Origin: Lolium rigidum
Lineage: Eukaryota; Streptophyta; Magnoliopsida; Poales; Poaceae
Length of the DNA stretch: 64,000 bases
Reading direction: 5' to 3'
Assembly: GCF_022539505.1 (NCBI RefSeq)
Contig: NC_061511.1
Coordinates: forward strand, 39,297,144-39,361,143
Shown piece by piece: positions 9,908 through 21,800 of this stretch. The stretch's first letter is position 1. Each line of letters begins with the position of its first letter. The notes beneath the pieces are model-generated. The model did no database searches and had not been told where the DNA came from. It worked only from the letters and a program-made list of their open reading frames with translations. A program made the position numbers and the translations under genes.

Positions 9908-12900
9908 ATTGCATAGGTTGGAACGGTCGCGGTTGTGGGAACGCTGCGACCGTTCGAGAGCTGGGTGTGCTGCAACAAACACATCAAGCGAAAATTATGT
10001 TCCTGTGTGAGACCCGTCAAAGTAGTGTACGTATGAAACGTCTTCGTACCCGTCTTGGTTTAAAAGGTTTTTATGGAGTGGATAGCAATGGTCTGAGTGG
10101 GGGCTTGGCCCTATTTTGGCATGAAAGTATTGACTTGGAGGTAAAGGATGCAAATGAGAACTTTATTGATGTTTGGATGAGGATTGCCCCAGATGAACCC
10201 CTGTTTCATGCTACTTTTGTTTACGGGGAACCAAGGACTGAAAATAGGCACCGCATGTGGACAAAGTTAACAGCCCTTAGGGCCTCTTCTTTGCTGCCAT
10301 GGGCTCTTATTGGGGATTTTAATGAGGCAATGTGGTCATATGAACACTTTTCTGCACGCCCCAGACCTGAATCTCAGATGACGGCCTTTCGTGACTGCTT
10401 GCAATTATGTGGTCTGAAAGATCTTGGTTTTACAGGTCTGCCTTTCACTTATGACAACCGGCGGGCTGGAAATAATAACGTCCAAGTAAGGCTAGATCGT
10501 GTGGTAGCTGATGATCCTTGGCGTGACATTTATTCAGAATCAGCTGTTGTGCATCTAGTGTCTCCTTGCTCTGACCATTGTCCGGTCCTGTGGTCCTTGA
10601 AAAGAGAGAGTTGTGGGCAGATTAACAGTAAATGTATGAGGTATGAGATAATGTGGGAGAGAGAGTCTGCTCTTAAGGAAATTATTGAAACATCATGGAA
10701 GAGCCTTGGTCCAATGCCGGACCTGGGGTGTGTTAATCGAGGACTAGTAGAGGTTATGAAAACCCTCCAATCATGGAGTAAACGGAAATTTGGAAATGTT
10801 ACTCGTGAGTTACAAAAGCTGCGAGAGAAGTTGTCATCTCTTCAAGCTGTGAATGGGCCTAGAGAGGAGATACGTGCTATCACGGATCTAATGAACGAGA
10901 CTTTATATAGAGAAGAAATGCTCTGGTTGCAAAGATCTCGTATTGATTGGTTGCGCGAAGGAGATCGCAACACTAAATACTTCCATCGTAGGGCTGTGTG
11001 GAGAGCTCGTCGGAACAAAATTCTCAAGCTTCGTGATGAGAATGGTGTTGTCAATACAGTACCCACTGACATGCAGCGTATGTCTGTTTCCTACTTCAAG
11101 TCTCTTTATACACGTGATCCAAACCTCGTTCACTCGGCTATCACTGATCTTGTTCAAGAGAAAATTTCCATGGAAATGAATGTGCAACTCTGCAAAGATT
11201 TTAGTGAGGAAGAAATATCTGATGCTTTGTTTCAAATAGGACCGCTTAAAGCACCTGGGCCTGATGGTTTTCCAGCCCGCTTCTATCAAAAGAATTGGGA
11301 TGTGGTGAAATCTGAAATTATCTCTGCGGTGAAACAATTCTTTGAGTCTGGACATATGCCGATTGGTTCAAATGATACATGTATTGTATTGATTCCTAAA
11401 GTTGATAACCCAATGGAGCTCAAAGACTACCGCCCTATTGGGTTGTGTAACGTCCTATACAAGATAGTGTCCAAATGTTTGGTAAATAGGTTGAGACCTT
11501 TGCTGGGTGAGGTCATTTCGGAGAACCAAAGTGCTTTTGTCCCTGGACGTATGATCACTGATAACGCTCTTTTAGCCTTTGAGTGTTTGCACTATATGGA
11601 ACATGGTACTTCGATGAATTCAAACTTCTGTGCTTATAAGCTTGATTTGTCCAAAGCCTATGACAGGGTGGACTGGCCTTTTTTGGAGAGTACAATGCAT
11701 AAAATGGGGTTCTCTTGCCGGTGGGTGCAATGGATCATGGCTTGCGTGACCACGGTGAGGTATACAATCAAATTCAATGGTTCCCTATTGGAAGCGTTCT
11801 CTCCTACACGAGGCCTGCGGCAGGGGGATCCCCTTTCCCCCTTCCTCTTCCTCTTCGTAGCGGATGGACTATCAGCTCTTTTACAAAAGGAGGTTGATAA
11901 TGGTGGTATTTCTCCTCTCAGAGTTTGTCGTGGTGCCCCTGGAATTTCTCATTTGTTATTCGCGGATGATACATTGCTCTTCTTTAGGGCATCAGAAGCT
12001 CAAGCCTCGCGGGTGAAAAATGTTCTGGATATTTATGAGAGGGGTACGGGACAGCTAATTAACCCGTCTAAATGCTCAATTCTCTTTTCTGCTTCTTGCT
12101 CACAGGAATCTCAAGTGGCTATCCGTACAGTTTTAAATGTGGAGCAGCAAGTGTTTGAAGTAAAGTATCTCGGCTTACCTACTCCAGATGGGAGAATGCA
12201 CAAAGGAAGGTTTTTGAATTTACAATCAAAACTAAATAAGCTGATAATTGAATGGGGAGATGGCGTTTTGGCGCAAAGTGCAAGAGAAATACTTATTAAG
12301 GCAATTGCACAGGCACTCCCAGTTTATGTCATGAGCGTGTTCAAGTTACCATTATCACTGTGTGATGAGCTTACTCGTTTGATTCGAAATTTTTGGTGGG
12401 GCTCAGAGAACGGCAAGCGGAAAACACACTGGATTGGTTGGCCAAAATTGATGCGAACAAAATCTCAAGGGGGCTTAGGTTTTCGTGACATGCGCATCTA
12501 TAATCAAGCTCTTCTTGCTCGCCAAGCCTGGAGACTAATAGCCTGCCCTGGCAGTCTGTGTGCTCGTGTCCTTAAGGCGAGGTACTATCCTAATGGTAAC
12601 CTGATTGATACAGTTTTCACTGGTAACCCTTCATCCACCTGGTCTGCTATTTCATATGGTTTAGAACTGTTGAAAATAGGCGTCATTTGGCGTGTTGGCA
12701 ATGGAAAAAGCATTCGTGTTTGGCGTGATAATTGGATACCTCGTGTTTCATATATGAAAGTGTTCTCACCCAATGGTGACCGTCGCATCCGGCGTGTATC
12801 TGATTTGTTGGATAATCATGGACTATGGAAGGAGGAATTGGTCAGGTCTAAATTCCTGCCCATTGATGCCGAAGCAATACTTGGGATTAGACCCTCAAGG

Positions 12901-14082
12901 CGCCTTGATGAGGATATCATCGCATGGCAGCCAGAGAAATCTGGTATTTTCACGGTTCGGAGTGCATACAAGTTGGCATTTAACAACTGCCCAGTACAAT
13001 GCTCCTTTGCTACGACTAGTGCCAGACCGGATAGCAGCGAAACTTGTTGGAAGCGCATTTGGTCGGCTGATGTTCCACCAAAGGTGAAAACTTTTGCTTT
13101 CAAAGCTGCATCAAATGCTCTAGCTACTGAGAACAACAAACGATCGAGAGGAATTAAAGTTACTGGAATTTGCTTAATTTGCGGCACTACTCAGGAAGAT
13201 TCAGTACACGCGTTGTATAGCTGCCCACATGCACGTCAACTTTGGGATGCAATGAGAGGCATTTGGTATTTACCTTCAGACGTAGAGCTCCGGACCAACA
13301 CAGGTTGTTGGTTGCGTTCCATCCTGGAAGCTGCTCCGAAGCAGATGTGTGATGCTATTCTGCTTGTTGCTTGGCGAGCTTGGTATGCTCGTAATGAAGC
13401 TACTCATTCTAAACCTCTCCCTTCGATCGAGAGTTCCAAGCGCTTCCTCACTGGCTACATGAGTATACTAAAAAATCTGAAGTCTTCATCAACCGGAGAT
13501 ATGATCAAAGGCAAGCAACCAGTTCTGACTGGTTCAGTTTCAAACTCGGTTGGTGCTGTACCAAAAAAGCCACCTGACAAACATTGGGAACTCCCTCCTA
13601 TAGGTTGGGTGAAGTTAAACTGCGATGGATCGGTCAAGTTGGAAGATGGCTCGGCCGGAGCTGGTATGGTGCTTAGAGATGAGAATGGCCACATCATATT
13701 CTCGGCTTGTCGTCAGTGGTTAAACTGTTCTGATCCTCTTGAGGCCGAAGCTATGGCATGTGAAGAAGGTTTGAGATTGGCTATGCAAAGGAGCGATAGT
13801 CCAATAACAGTTGAGCTCGACTGTTCAGTCCTAGTTGATGCTATCAAGGAGAAGAACCAAGACCGCTCGTCAATCGCACATTTGATTTCAGAGATTAGAG
13901 ATATGTTTAATAGTAATAGAGTTATTTCTTTTGTAAAAGTGGATCGTATGCAAAACAGGGTTAGTCACTGTCTAGCTATTTTAGCAAGAACAGAAGCTAG
14001 AACTGCCGTTTGGCTTGGATCGGGGCCTGAGGTTCTGTCTCAGGTGTTTGCCCAAGACCTCCTTGTAATCCCTGTGGATTAA
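9904..14082 (+). CDS. LINE ORF2: endonuclease, reverse transcriptase, zinc finger, RNase H
   Basis: This 1392-residue polyprotein nicks the target DNA and copies the LINE RNA onto it. Domains in order are as follows. (1) An APE-type endonuclease, about 1-230, with GWNGRG, LCETR, GDFNE (D138) and SDHCPVL (D224, H225). (2) A reverse transcriptase, about 450-760, with APGPDGFPARFYQ, YRPIGLCNVLYKIVSK, KLDLSKAYDRVDW, RQGDPLSPFLF and the catalytic FADD at 686-689. (3) A zf-RVT cysteine/histidine region, about 1040-1135. (4) An RNase H domain, about 1235-1380, with D1241, E1280 and D1306 as candidate acidic catalytic residues. All catalytic boxes are present. RNase H on ORF2 is a known trait of one group of plant L1 LINEs. 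Length is normal for the family. Confidence 0.93.
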   Translation: MNCIGWNGRGCGNAATVRELGVLQQTHQAKIMFLCETRQSSVRMKRLRTRLGLKGFYGVDSNGLSGGLALFWHESIDLEVKDANENFIDVWMRIAPDEPLFHATFVYGEPRTENRHRMWTKLTALRASSLLPWALIGDFNEAMWSYEHFSARPRPESQMTAFRDCLQLCGLKDLGFTGLPFTYDNRRAGNNNVQVRLDRVVADDPWRDIYSESAVVHLVSPCSDHCPVLWSLKRESCGQINSKCMRYEIMWERESALKEIIETSWKSLGPMPDLGCVNRGLVEVMKTLQSWSKRKFGNVTRELQKLREKLSSLQAVNGPREEIRAITDLMNETLYREEMLWLQRSRIDWLREGDRNTKYFHRRAVWRARRNKILKLRDENGVVNTVPTDMQRMSVSYFKSLYTRDPNLVHSAITDLVQEKISMEMNVQLCKDFSEEEISDALFQIGPLKAPGPDGFPARFYQKNWDVVKSEIISAVKQFFESGHMPIGSNDTCIVLIPKVDNPMELKDYRPIGLCNVLYKIVSKCLVNRLRPLLGEVISENQSAFVPGRMITDNALLAFECLHYMEHGTSMNSNFCAYKLDLSKAYDRVDWPFLESTMHKMGFSCRWVQWIMACVTTVRYTIKFNGSLLEAFSPTRGLRQGDPLSPFLFLFVADGLSALLQKEVDNGGISPLRVCRGAPGISHLLFADDTLLFFRASEAQASRVKNVLDIYERGTGQLINPSKCSILFSASCSQESQVAIRTVLNVEQQVFEVKYLGLPTPDGRMHKGRFLNLQSKLNKLIIEWGDGVLAQSAREILIKAIAQALPVYVMSVFKLPLSLCDELTRLIRNFWWGSENGKRKTHWIGWPKLMRTKSQGGLGFRDMRIYNQALLARQAWRLIACPGSLCARVLKARYYPNGNLIDTVFTGNPSSTWSAISYGLELLKIGVIWRVGNGKSIRVWRDNWIPRVSYMKVFSPNGDRRIRRVSDLLDNHGLWKEELVRSKFLPIDAEAILGIRPSRRLDEDIIAWQPEKSGIFTVRSAYKLAFNNCPVQCSFATTSARPDSSETCWKRIWSADVPPKVKTFAFKAASNALATENNKRSRGIKVTGICLICGTTQEDSVHALYSCPHARQLWDAMRGIWYLPSDVELRTNTGCWLRSILEAAPKQMCDAILLVAWRAWYARNEATHSKPLPSIESSKRFLTGYMSILKNLKSSSTGDMIKGKQPVLTGSVSNSVGAVPKKPPDKHWELPPIGWVKLNCDGSVKLEDGSAGAGMVLRDENGHIIFSACRQWLNCSDPLEAEAMACEEGLRLAMQRSDSPITVELDCSVLVDAIKEKNQDRSSIAHLISEIRDMFNSNRVISFVKVDRMQNRVSHCLAILARTEARTAVWLGSGPEVLSQVFAQDLLVIPVD

Positions 14083-14104
14083 TATATCCTCTTTTACCCG
14101 CAAA

Positions 14105-14203
14105 AACTATGGTACATGCTCAACATGCGCTTAGTGAATGTTTATCCAAAGCATAGGAATCGGTCTTCAGCAGATAGACGTTCTCATGTGCTGATAGCCT
14201 AAC
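14105..14203 (-). mobile_element. 3' LTR of minus-strand copia, proximal part
   Basis: This is the start of the copia 3' LTR (TGTTAGGCTATCAGC on the minus strand). It follows the purine tract at 14204-14212 and holds one copy of the LINE target duplication (14105-14123). It continues beyond the LINE at 8231-8348. Confidence 0.7.
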
Positions 14204-15632
14204 ATCCCCCCGCAGTCACGTCGTCGGCCTGACGAACGGTGAGGCTGGAGTGAAATTCTTTGAAGACAACACAGTAGGGAGGCCTTTAGTGAAGATGCCA
14301 CCGAATTGCGAAGTCGTGGGAACATTGAGAACTCAGAATTCGCCTAGAGAAAACCTTATCACGAACGAAGTGGATGTCGACCTCGATGTGCTTCGTTCGC
14401 TTGTGCAGGTTAGCAGACATGTAGACAGCAGAGACATTATCACAGTAAACAATAGTCGAACGAGAAACAGGTCGATGGAGTTCTTGCATTACCTGTCGAA
14501 GCCAACAACTCTCAGCAACAACATGAGCAACAGCTCGGCACTCAGTCTCAGCACTAGAGAGGGACACGGTAAGTTGCCTCTTTGAATACCAGGAGATGAG
14601 ATTGTCACCGAGGAAGACACAGAACCCGGACGTGGAGCGTATGGTGTCTGGACAACCAACCCAATCGGCATCAGAATAAGCAATAAGGGATGAATCAGAC
14701 GTGGAAGTGATGAGCATGCCATGATGAAGGGAGCCTTTAACATAGCAAATGACCCGCTTGACGAGATTGAGATGAGAAGTGCATGGAGCATGCATAAAGA
14801 GGTAGGCATGTTGTACCACATAAGAAATATCAGGGCGTGTGAGAGTGAGATATTGTAGAGCACCTGCGAGGCTACGGTAGTGAGTAGGGTTATCTAAAAG
14901 ATCATCATCTATGGGAGATAATTTGGAGCCTACGTCAATGGGAGTGTTTACGGTGTTCCAATCAGTCATGGCGGCCCAACTAATGATATATAAAGCATAT
15001 TGCCACTGAGAAAGAAACATGCCCAAGGAAGATTGGGTGACAGAAATGCCAAGAAAATGAGAGAGAGAGAGAGAGAGAGCCGAGATCGGTCATAGATAAT
15101 TCAGCTTTAAGAGTAGAGATGATTGAGTGAAGAAGAGATTGGGATGGTAGAGAAGTACATATGCAGTTCTAGAATTAGAGTGAAGAATAAATAGAGAGGT
15201 GTCACACCGTGAGGGAACAAAACCAACAGAAGTTGTGAATGTTGTGAACCGTTGAAACCAAGCTCTTGGAGTCTGTTTCAACCCATATAATGATTTCTGC
15301 AGAAGACAAACATGATAAGGTGCAGAGGGATCTTCAAAACCCTTTGGCTGCTAGCAATAGACTGTTTCGGAAATGGTACCGTGAAGGAAAGCAGTCTTGA
15401 CGTCGACTTGATGAACATGCCAGTGGGAGGAGACAACGATGGAGAGAACAAGGAGAATAGTGGCGGGCTTAACCACATCACTGAAAGTTTCTTCATAATC
15501 GATGCCTTCTTGTTGATAGAAACCACGCACAACCCACCGTGCTTTGTAGCGACCTAAAGAACCGTCGGAGTTGTATTTGTGGCGATAAACCAATTTGCCG
15601 CGTATGATATTGGCGCCGGGAGGAGAGGGTAC
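14204..15632 (-). pseudogene. Ty1-copia pol fragment, copy 1 (RT without YVDD, RNase H)
   Basis: The minus strand encodes the end of a copia polyprotein. The RT part has LVYRHKYNSDGSLGRYKARWV, ETFSDVVKPATI, HWHVHQVDVKTAFLHG and SLYGLKQTPRAWFQRF. The RNase H part has AYSDADWVGCPDT, LSSAETECRAVAH and VYCDNVSAVYMSANL. Two lesions matter. An in-frame TAG follows ETVYC (about 15351). The segment that should hold the catalytic YVDD is deleted: LLY is joined, out of frame, to DNA encoding SQSLLHSIISTLKAELSM (about 15090-15180). A (GA)n run interrupts the next stretch (15060-15080). The copy ends abruptly at 15632, where copy 2 continues with VPSPPG and upstream sequence. Copy 2 shares the stop, the deletion and the GA run. 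Confidence 0.85.
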
Positions 15633-15870
15633 GGAAGGCGGGGAAGACCTGGGCGCGGCCGTCGGAGGAAGGCGGCGAGGTCCTGAGCGGCGTGGTGCGG
15701 CCGTGGCGTGGTCCTGCGCGGTTCGGCCGTCGGAGGAGAGAGATAGGGAGGAGAGGAGAAGATAAGGGCCTGGTGCGGCCGTGGATTTTTTTTTCCTTTT
15801 TTTTCCCATGCCAACCAATCAGAATTCGCCTAATATCTGGGCAATCCGTGGCTAGCTGAATACTGCCCTC
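15633..15870. other. GC-rich segment between truncated copia and tandem array
   Basis: This 238-bp stretch is rich in GGCGGC/GTGCGGCCGTGG motifs with a T-run at 15787-15806. It does not match the copia family (copy 2 differs from here on) or the array. It carries no CACTA terminus, although the array on its right ends in one. It may be a captured gene fragment or an illegitimate-recombination filler. Confidence 0.45.
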
Positions 15871-18800
15871 AACTAATTCAAAAATAATCAAAAAAATGTG
15901 AAACCTTCGCACAGCCTCATCTTATGTTAATTAGTTTCTAGGAAAAATATAAAAATTGGGTATGGCAAATGTTTTAGAAAAACCTTCTCATAAATCACCT
16001 ACGGTATCCAAAGTTCTATGGCTTTCAGGTCAAATGAGCTAGGTCATGACCTAAACCATGGCATAGTTTGTTGAACTGAGCCCGTTTTGCGCACACGCGT
16101 GTGTATTCATATGGGAAGCAATGTTGTTGTTGGGGGATTTTGTGGTCTTTGCATAAAAAATCCATTTTTTAATTACCGAGCGCGAAAAGTGGGGTTTTTT
16201 GTGAAGCACCTACCAAGAAACCATTCTAAAATTGCACCACCTAAATTTTCAAGAATGCTAGACTATATTGTATGTACAAATCACCAACTTCTTGCACCTC
16301 AAAATATTTCTAGGCACCTCTCACCAAAAAGACAAATTGCTGCGGATTCAGCTGGAAGCGGACAAAATTTGAACTACAGCTGCATGATTGTTTGCCCTTA
16401 ATTTTTTGAAAAAAATATTTTTAGGTTCACAACTATATATTTTACCATAGATCTACAAAGAGTTTTAAAAAATTATGCATCTAGGTTAGAAAGTTCATGC
16501 CCGCTGTTTTGGCCGCATTTTGAATCGAGCACAACTAATTCAAAAAAAATCAAAAAAATGTGAATCCTTCGCACTACATCATCTTATGTTACTTAGTTTC
16601 TAGGAAAAATATAAAACTTGGCGTACCGCAAATGTTTTAGAAAAACCTTCTCATAAATCACCTACGGTATCCAAAGTTCTATGGCTTTCAGGTCAAATAA
16701 GCTAGGTCATGACGTAAACCATGGCATAGTTTGTTGAACTGAGCCCGTTTTGCGCACACGCGTGTGTATTCATATGGGAAGCAATGTTGTTGTTGGGGGA
16801 TTTTGTGGTCTTTGCATAAAAAATCCATTTTTTTAATTACCGAGCGCGAAAAGCGGGGTTTTTTGTGAAGCACCTACCAAGAAACCATTCTAAAATTGCA
16901 CCACCTAAATTTTCAAGAATGCTAGACTATATTGTATGTACAAATCACCAACTTCTTGCACCTCAAAATATTTCTAGGCACCTCTCACCAAAAAGACAAA
17001 TTGCTGCGGATTCAGCTGGAAGCAGACAAAATTTGAACTACAGCTGCATGATTGTTTGCCCTTAATTTTTTGAAAAAAATATTTTTAGGTTCACAACTAT
17101 ATATTTTACCATAGATCCACAAAGAGTTTTAAAAAATTATGCATCTAGGTTAGAAAGTTCATGCCCGCTGTTTTGGCCGCATTTTGAATCGAGCACAACT
17201 AATTCAAAAAAAATCAAAAAAATGTGAATCCTTCGCACTACATCATCTTATGTTACTTAGTTTCTAGGAAAAATATAAAACTTGGCGTACCGCAAATGTT
17301 TTAGAAAAATCTTCTCAGAAATGACCTACGATGTCCAAAGTTCTATGGCTTTCAGGTCAAATGAGCTAGGTCATGACCTAAACCATGGCATAGTTTGTCG
17401 AACTGAGCCCATATTGCGCACACGCGTGTGTATTCATATGGGAAGCAATGTTGTTGTTGGGGGATTTTGTGGTCTTTGCATAAAAAATCCATTTTTTAAT
17501 TACCGAGCGCGAAAAGCGGGGTTTTTTGTGAAGCACCTACCAAGAAACCATTCCAAAATTGCACCACCTAAATTTTCAAGAATGCTAGACTATATTGTAT
17601 GTACAAATCACCAACTTCTTGCACCTTAAAATATTTCTAGGCACCTCTCACCAAAAAGACAAATTGCTACCGATTCAAATTGTAAGCGGACAAAATTTGA
17701 ACTACAGCTACATGATTGTTTGCCCTTAATTTTTTGAAAAAAATATTTTTAGGTTCACAACTATATATTTTATCATAGATCTACAAAGAGTTTTAAAAAA
17801 TTATGCATCTAGGTTAGAAAGTTCATGCCTGTTGTTTTGGCCGCATTTTGAATCGAGCACAACTAATTCAAAAAAAATCAAAAAAATGTGAATCCTTCGC
17901 ACTACATCATCTTATGTTACTTAGTTTCTAGGAAAAATATAAAACTTGGCGTATCGCAAATGTTTTAGAAAAACCTTCTCAGAAATGACCTACGATGTCC
18001 AAAGTTCTATGGCTTTCAGGTCAAATGAGCTAGGTCATGACCTAAACCATGGCATAGTTTGTCGAACTGAGCCCATATTGCGCACACGCGTGTGTATTCA
18101 TATGGTAAGGAATGTTGTTGTTGGGGGATTTTGTGGTCTTTGCATAAAAAATCCATTTTTTAATTATCGAGCGCGAAAAGCGGGGTTTTTTGTGAAGCAC
18201 CTACCAAGAAACCATTCCAAAATTGCACCACCTAAATTTTCAAGAATGCTAGACTATATTGTATGTACAAATCACCAACTTCTTGCACCTCAAAATATTT
18301 CTAGGCACCTCTCACCAAAAAGACAAATTGCTGCCGATTCAGCTGGAAGCGGACAAAATTTGAACTACAGCTGCATGATTGTTTGCCCTTAATTTTTTGA
18401 AAAAAATATTTTTTGGTTCACAACTATATATTTTATCATAGATCTACAAAGAGTTTAAAAAAATTATGCATCTAGGTTAGAAAGTTCATGCCCGCTGTTT
18501 TGGCCGCATTTTGAATCGAGCACAACTAATTCAAAAAAAATCAAAAAAATGTGAATCCTTCGCACTACATCATCTTATGTTACTTAGTTTCTAGGAAAAA
18601 TATAAAACTTGGCGTATCGCAAATGTTTTAGAAAAACCTTCTCAGAAATGACCTACGATGTCCAAAGTTCTATGGCTTTCAGGTCAAATGAGCTAGGTCA
18701 TGACCTAAACCATGGCATAGTTTGTCGAACTGAGCCCATATTGCGCACACGCGTGTGTATTCATATGGGAAGCAATGTTGTTGTTGGGGGATTTTGTGGT

Positions 18801-21800
18801 CTTTGCATAAAAAATCCATTTTTTAATTATCGAGCTCAAAAAGCGGGTGTTTTTGTGAAGCACCTACCAAGAAACCATTCCAAAATTGCACCACCTAAAT
18901 TTTCAAGAATGCTAGACTATATTGTATGTACAAATCACCAACTTCTTGCACCTCAAAATATTTCTAGGCACCTCTCACCAAAAAGACAAATTGCTGCCGA
19001 TTCGGTTGGAAGCGGACAAAATTTGAACTACAGCTGCATGATTGTTTGCCCTTAATTTTTTGAAAAAAATATTTTTTGGTTCACAACTATATATTTTATC
19101 ATAGATCTACAAAGAGTTTTAAAAAATTATGCATCTAGGTTAGAAAGTTCATGCCCGTCTGTTTTGGCCGCATTTTGAATCGAGCACAACTAATTAAAAA
19201 AATCAAAAAAATGTGAATCCTTCGCACTACATCATCTTATGTTACTTAGTTTCTAGAAAAAATATAAAACTTAGCGTATCGCAAATGTTTTAGAAAAACC
19301 TTCTCAAAAATGACCCACGATGTCCAAAGTTCTATGGCTTTCAGGTCAAATGAGCTAGGTCATGACCTAAACCATGGCATAGTTTGTCGAACTGAGCCCA
19401 TATTGCGCACACGCGTGTGTATTCATATGGGAAGCAATGTTGTTGTTGGGGGATTTTGTGGTCTTTCCATAAAAAATCCATTTTTTAATTACCGAGCACG
19501 AAAAGCGGGGTTTTTTGTGAAGCACCTACCAAGAAACCATTCCAAAATTGCACCACCTAAATTTTCAAGAATGCTATACTATATTGTATGTACAAATCAC
19601 CAACTTCTTGCACCTCAAAATATTTCTAGGCACCTCTCACCAAAAAGACAAATTGCTGCCGATTCAGCTGGAAGCGGACAAAATTTGAACTACAGCTGCA
19701 TAATTGTTTGCCCTTAATTTTTTGAAAAAAATATTTTTTGGTTCACAACTATATATTTTATCATAGATCTACAAAGAGTTTTAAAAAATTATGCATCTAG
19801 GTTAGAAAGTTCATGCCCGCTGTTTTGGCCGCATTTTGAATCGAGCACAACTAATTCAAAAAAATCAAAAAAATGTGAATCCTTCGCACTACATCATCTT
19901 ATGTTACTTAGTTTCTAGGAAAAATATAAAACTTGGCGTATCGCAAATGTTTTAGAAAAACCTTCTCAGAAATGACCTACGATGTCCAAAGTTCTATGGC
20001 TTTCAGGTCAAATGAGCTAGGTCATGACCTAAACCATGGCATAGTTTGTCGAACTGAGCCCATATTGCGCACACGCGTGTGTATTCATATGGGAAGCAAT
20101 GTTGTTGTTGGGGGATTTTGTGGTCTTTGCATAAAAAATCCATTTTTTAATTACCGAGCGCGAAAAGCGGGGTTTTTTGTGAAGCACCTACCAAGAAACC
20201 ATTCCAAAATTGCACCACCTAAATTTTCAAGAATGCTAGACTATATTGTATGTACAAATCACCAACTTCTTGCACCTTAAAATATTTCTAGGCACCTCTC
20301 ACCAAAAAGACAAATTGCTACCGATTCAGCCGGAAGCGGACAAAATTTGAACTACAGCTGCATGATTGTTTGCCCTTAATTTTTTGAAAAAAATATTTTT
20401 AGGTTCACAACTATATATTTTATCATAGATCTACAAAGAGTTTTAAAAAATTATGCATCTAGGTTAGAAAGTTCATGCCGTTGTTTTGGCCGCATTTTGA
20501 ATCGAGCACAACTAATTAAAAAAATCAAAAAAATGTGAATCCTTCGCACTACATCATCTTATGTTACTTAGTTTCTAGGAAAAATATAAAACTTGGCGTA
20601 TCGCAAATGTTTTAGAAAAACCTTCTCAGAAATGACCTACGATGTCCAAAGTTCTATGGCTTTCAGGTCAAATGAGCTAGGTCATGACCTAAACCATGGC
20701 ATAGTTTGTCGAACTGAGCCCATATTGCGCACACGCGTGTGTATTCATATGGTAAGGAATGTTGTTGTTGGGGGATTTTGTGGTCTTTGCATAAAAAATC
20801 CATTTTTTAATTATCGAGCGCGAAAAGCGGGGTTTTTTGTGAAGCACCTACCAAGAAACCATTCCAAAATTGCACCACCTAAATTTTCAAGAATGCTAGA
20901 CTATATTGTATGTACAAATCACCAACTTCTTGCACCTTAAAATATTTCTAGGCACCTCTCACCAAAAAGACAAATTGCTACCGATTCAGCCGGAAGCGGA
21001 CAAAATTTGAACTACAGCTGCATGATTGTTTGCCCTTAATTTTTTGAAAAAAATATTTTTAGGTTCACAACTATATATTTTATCATAGATCTACAAAGAG
21101 TTTTAAAAAATTATGCATCTAGGTTAGAAAGTTCATGCCGGTTGTTTTGGCCGCATTTTGAATCGAGCACAACTAATTAAAAAAATCAAAAAAATGTGAA
21201 TCCTTCGCACTACATCATCTTATGTTACTTAGTTTCTAGGAAAAATATAAAACTTGGCGTATCGCAAATGTTTTAGAAAAACCTTCTCAGAAATGACCTA
21301 CGATGTCCAAAGTTCTATGGCTTTCAGGTCAAATGAGCTAGGTCATGACCTAAACCATGGCATAGTTTGTCGAACTGAGCCCATATTGCGCACACGCGTG
21401 TGTATTCATATGGGAAGCAATGTTGTTGTTGGGGGATTTTGTGGTCTTTGCATAAAAAATCCATTTTTTAATTACCGAGCACGAAAAGCGGGGTTTTTTG
21501 TGAAGCACCTACCAAGAAACCATTCCAAAATTGCACCACCTAAATTTTCAAGAATGCTAGACTATATTGTATGTACAAATCACCAACTTCTTGCACCTCA
21601 AAATATTTCTAGGCACCTCTCACCAAAAAGACAAATTGCTGCCGATTCAGCTGGAAGCGGACAAAATTTGAACTACAGCTGCATGATTGTTTGCCCTTAA
21701 TTTTTTGAAAAAAATATTTTTTGGTTCACAACTATATATTTTATCATAGATCTACAAAGAGTTTTAAAAAATTATGCATCTAGGTTAGAAAGTTCATGCC

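Larger units (their letters stand above)
8349..14104 (+). mobile_element. full-length L1-type LINE with 19-bp target duplication
   Basis: This is a complete non-LTR retrotransposon: a 5' leader of about 209 bp, ORF1, ORF2 and a short 3' end closing in a small A-run (CGCAAAAA). It is flanked by a perfect 19-bp direct repeat, AACTATGGTACATGCTCAA, at 8330-8348 and 14105-14123. ORF1 and ORF2 overlap by ATGA. No internal stop or frameshift is present in either ORF over 5.5 kb. The insertion lies in the LTR of a minus-strand copia element and is therefore younger than it. An intact pair of ORFs and a perfect TSD suggest a recent insertion that may still be able to move. Confidence 0.93.
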
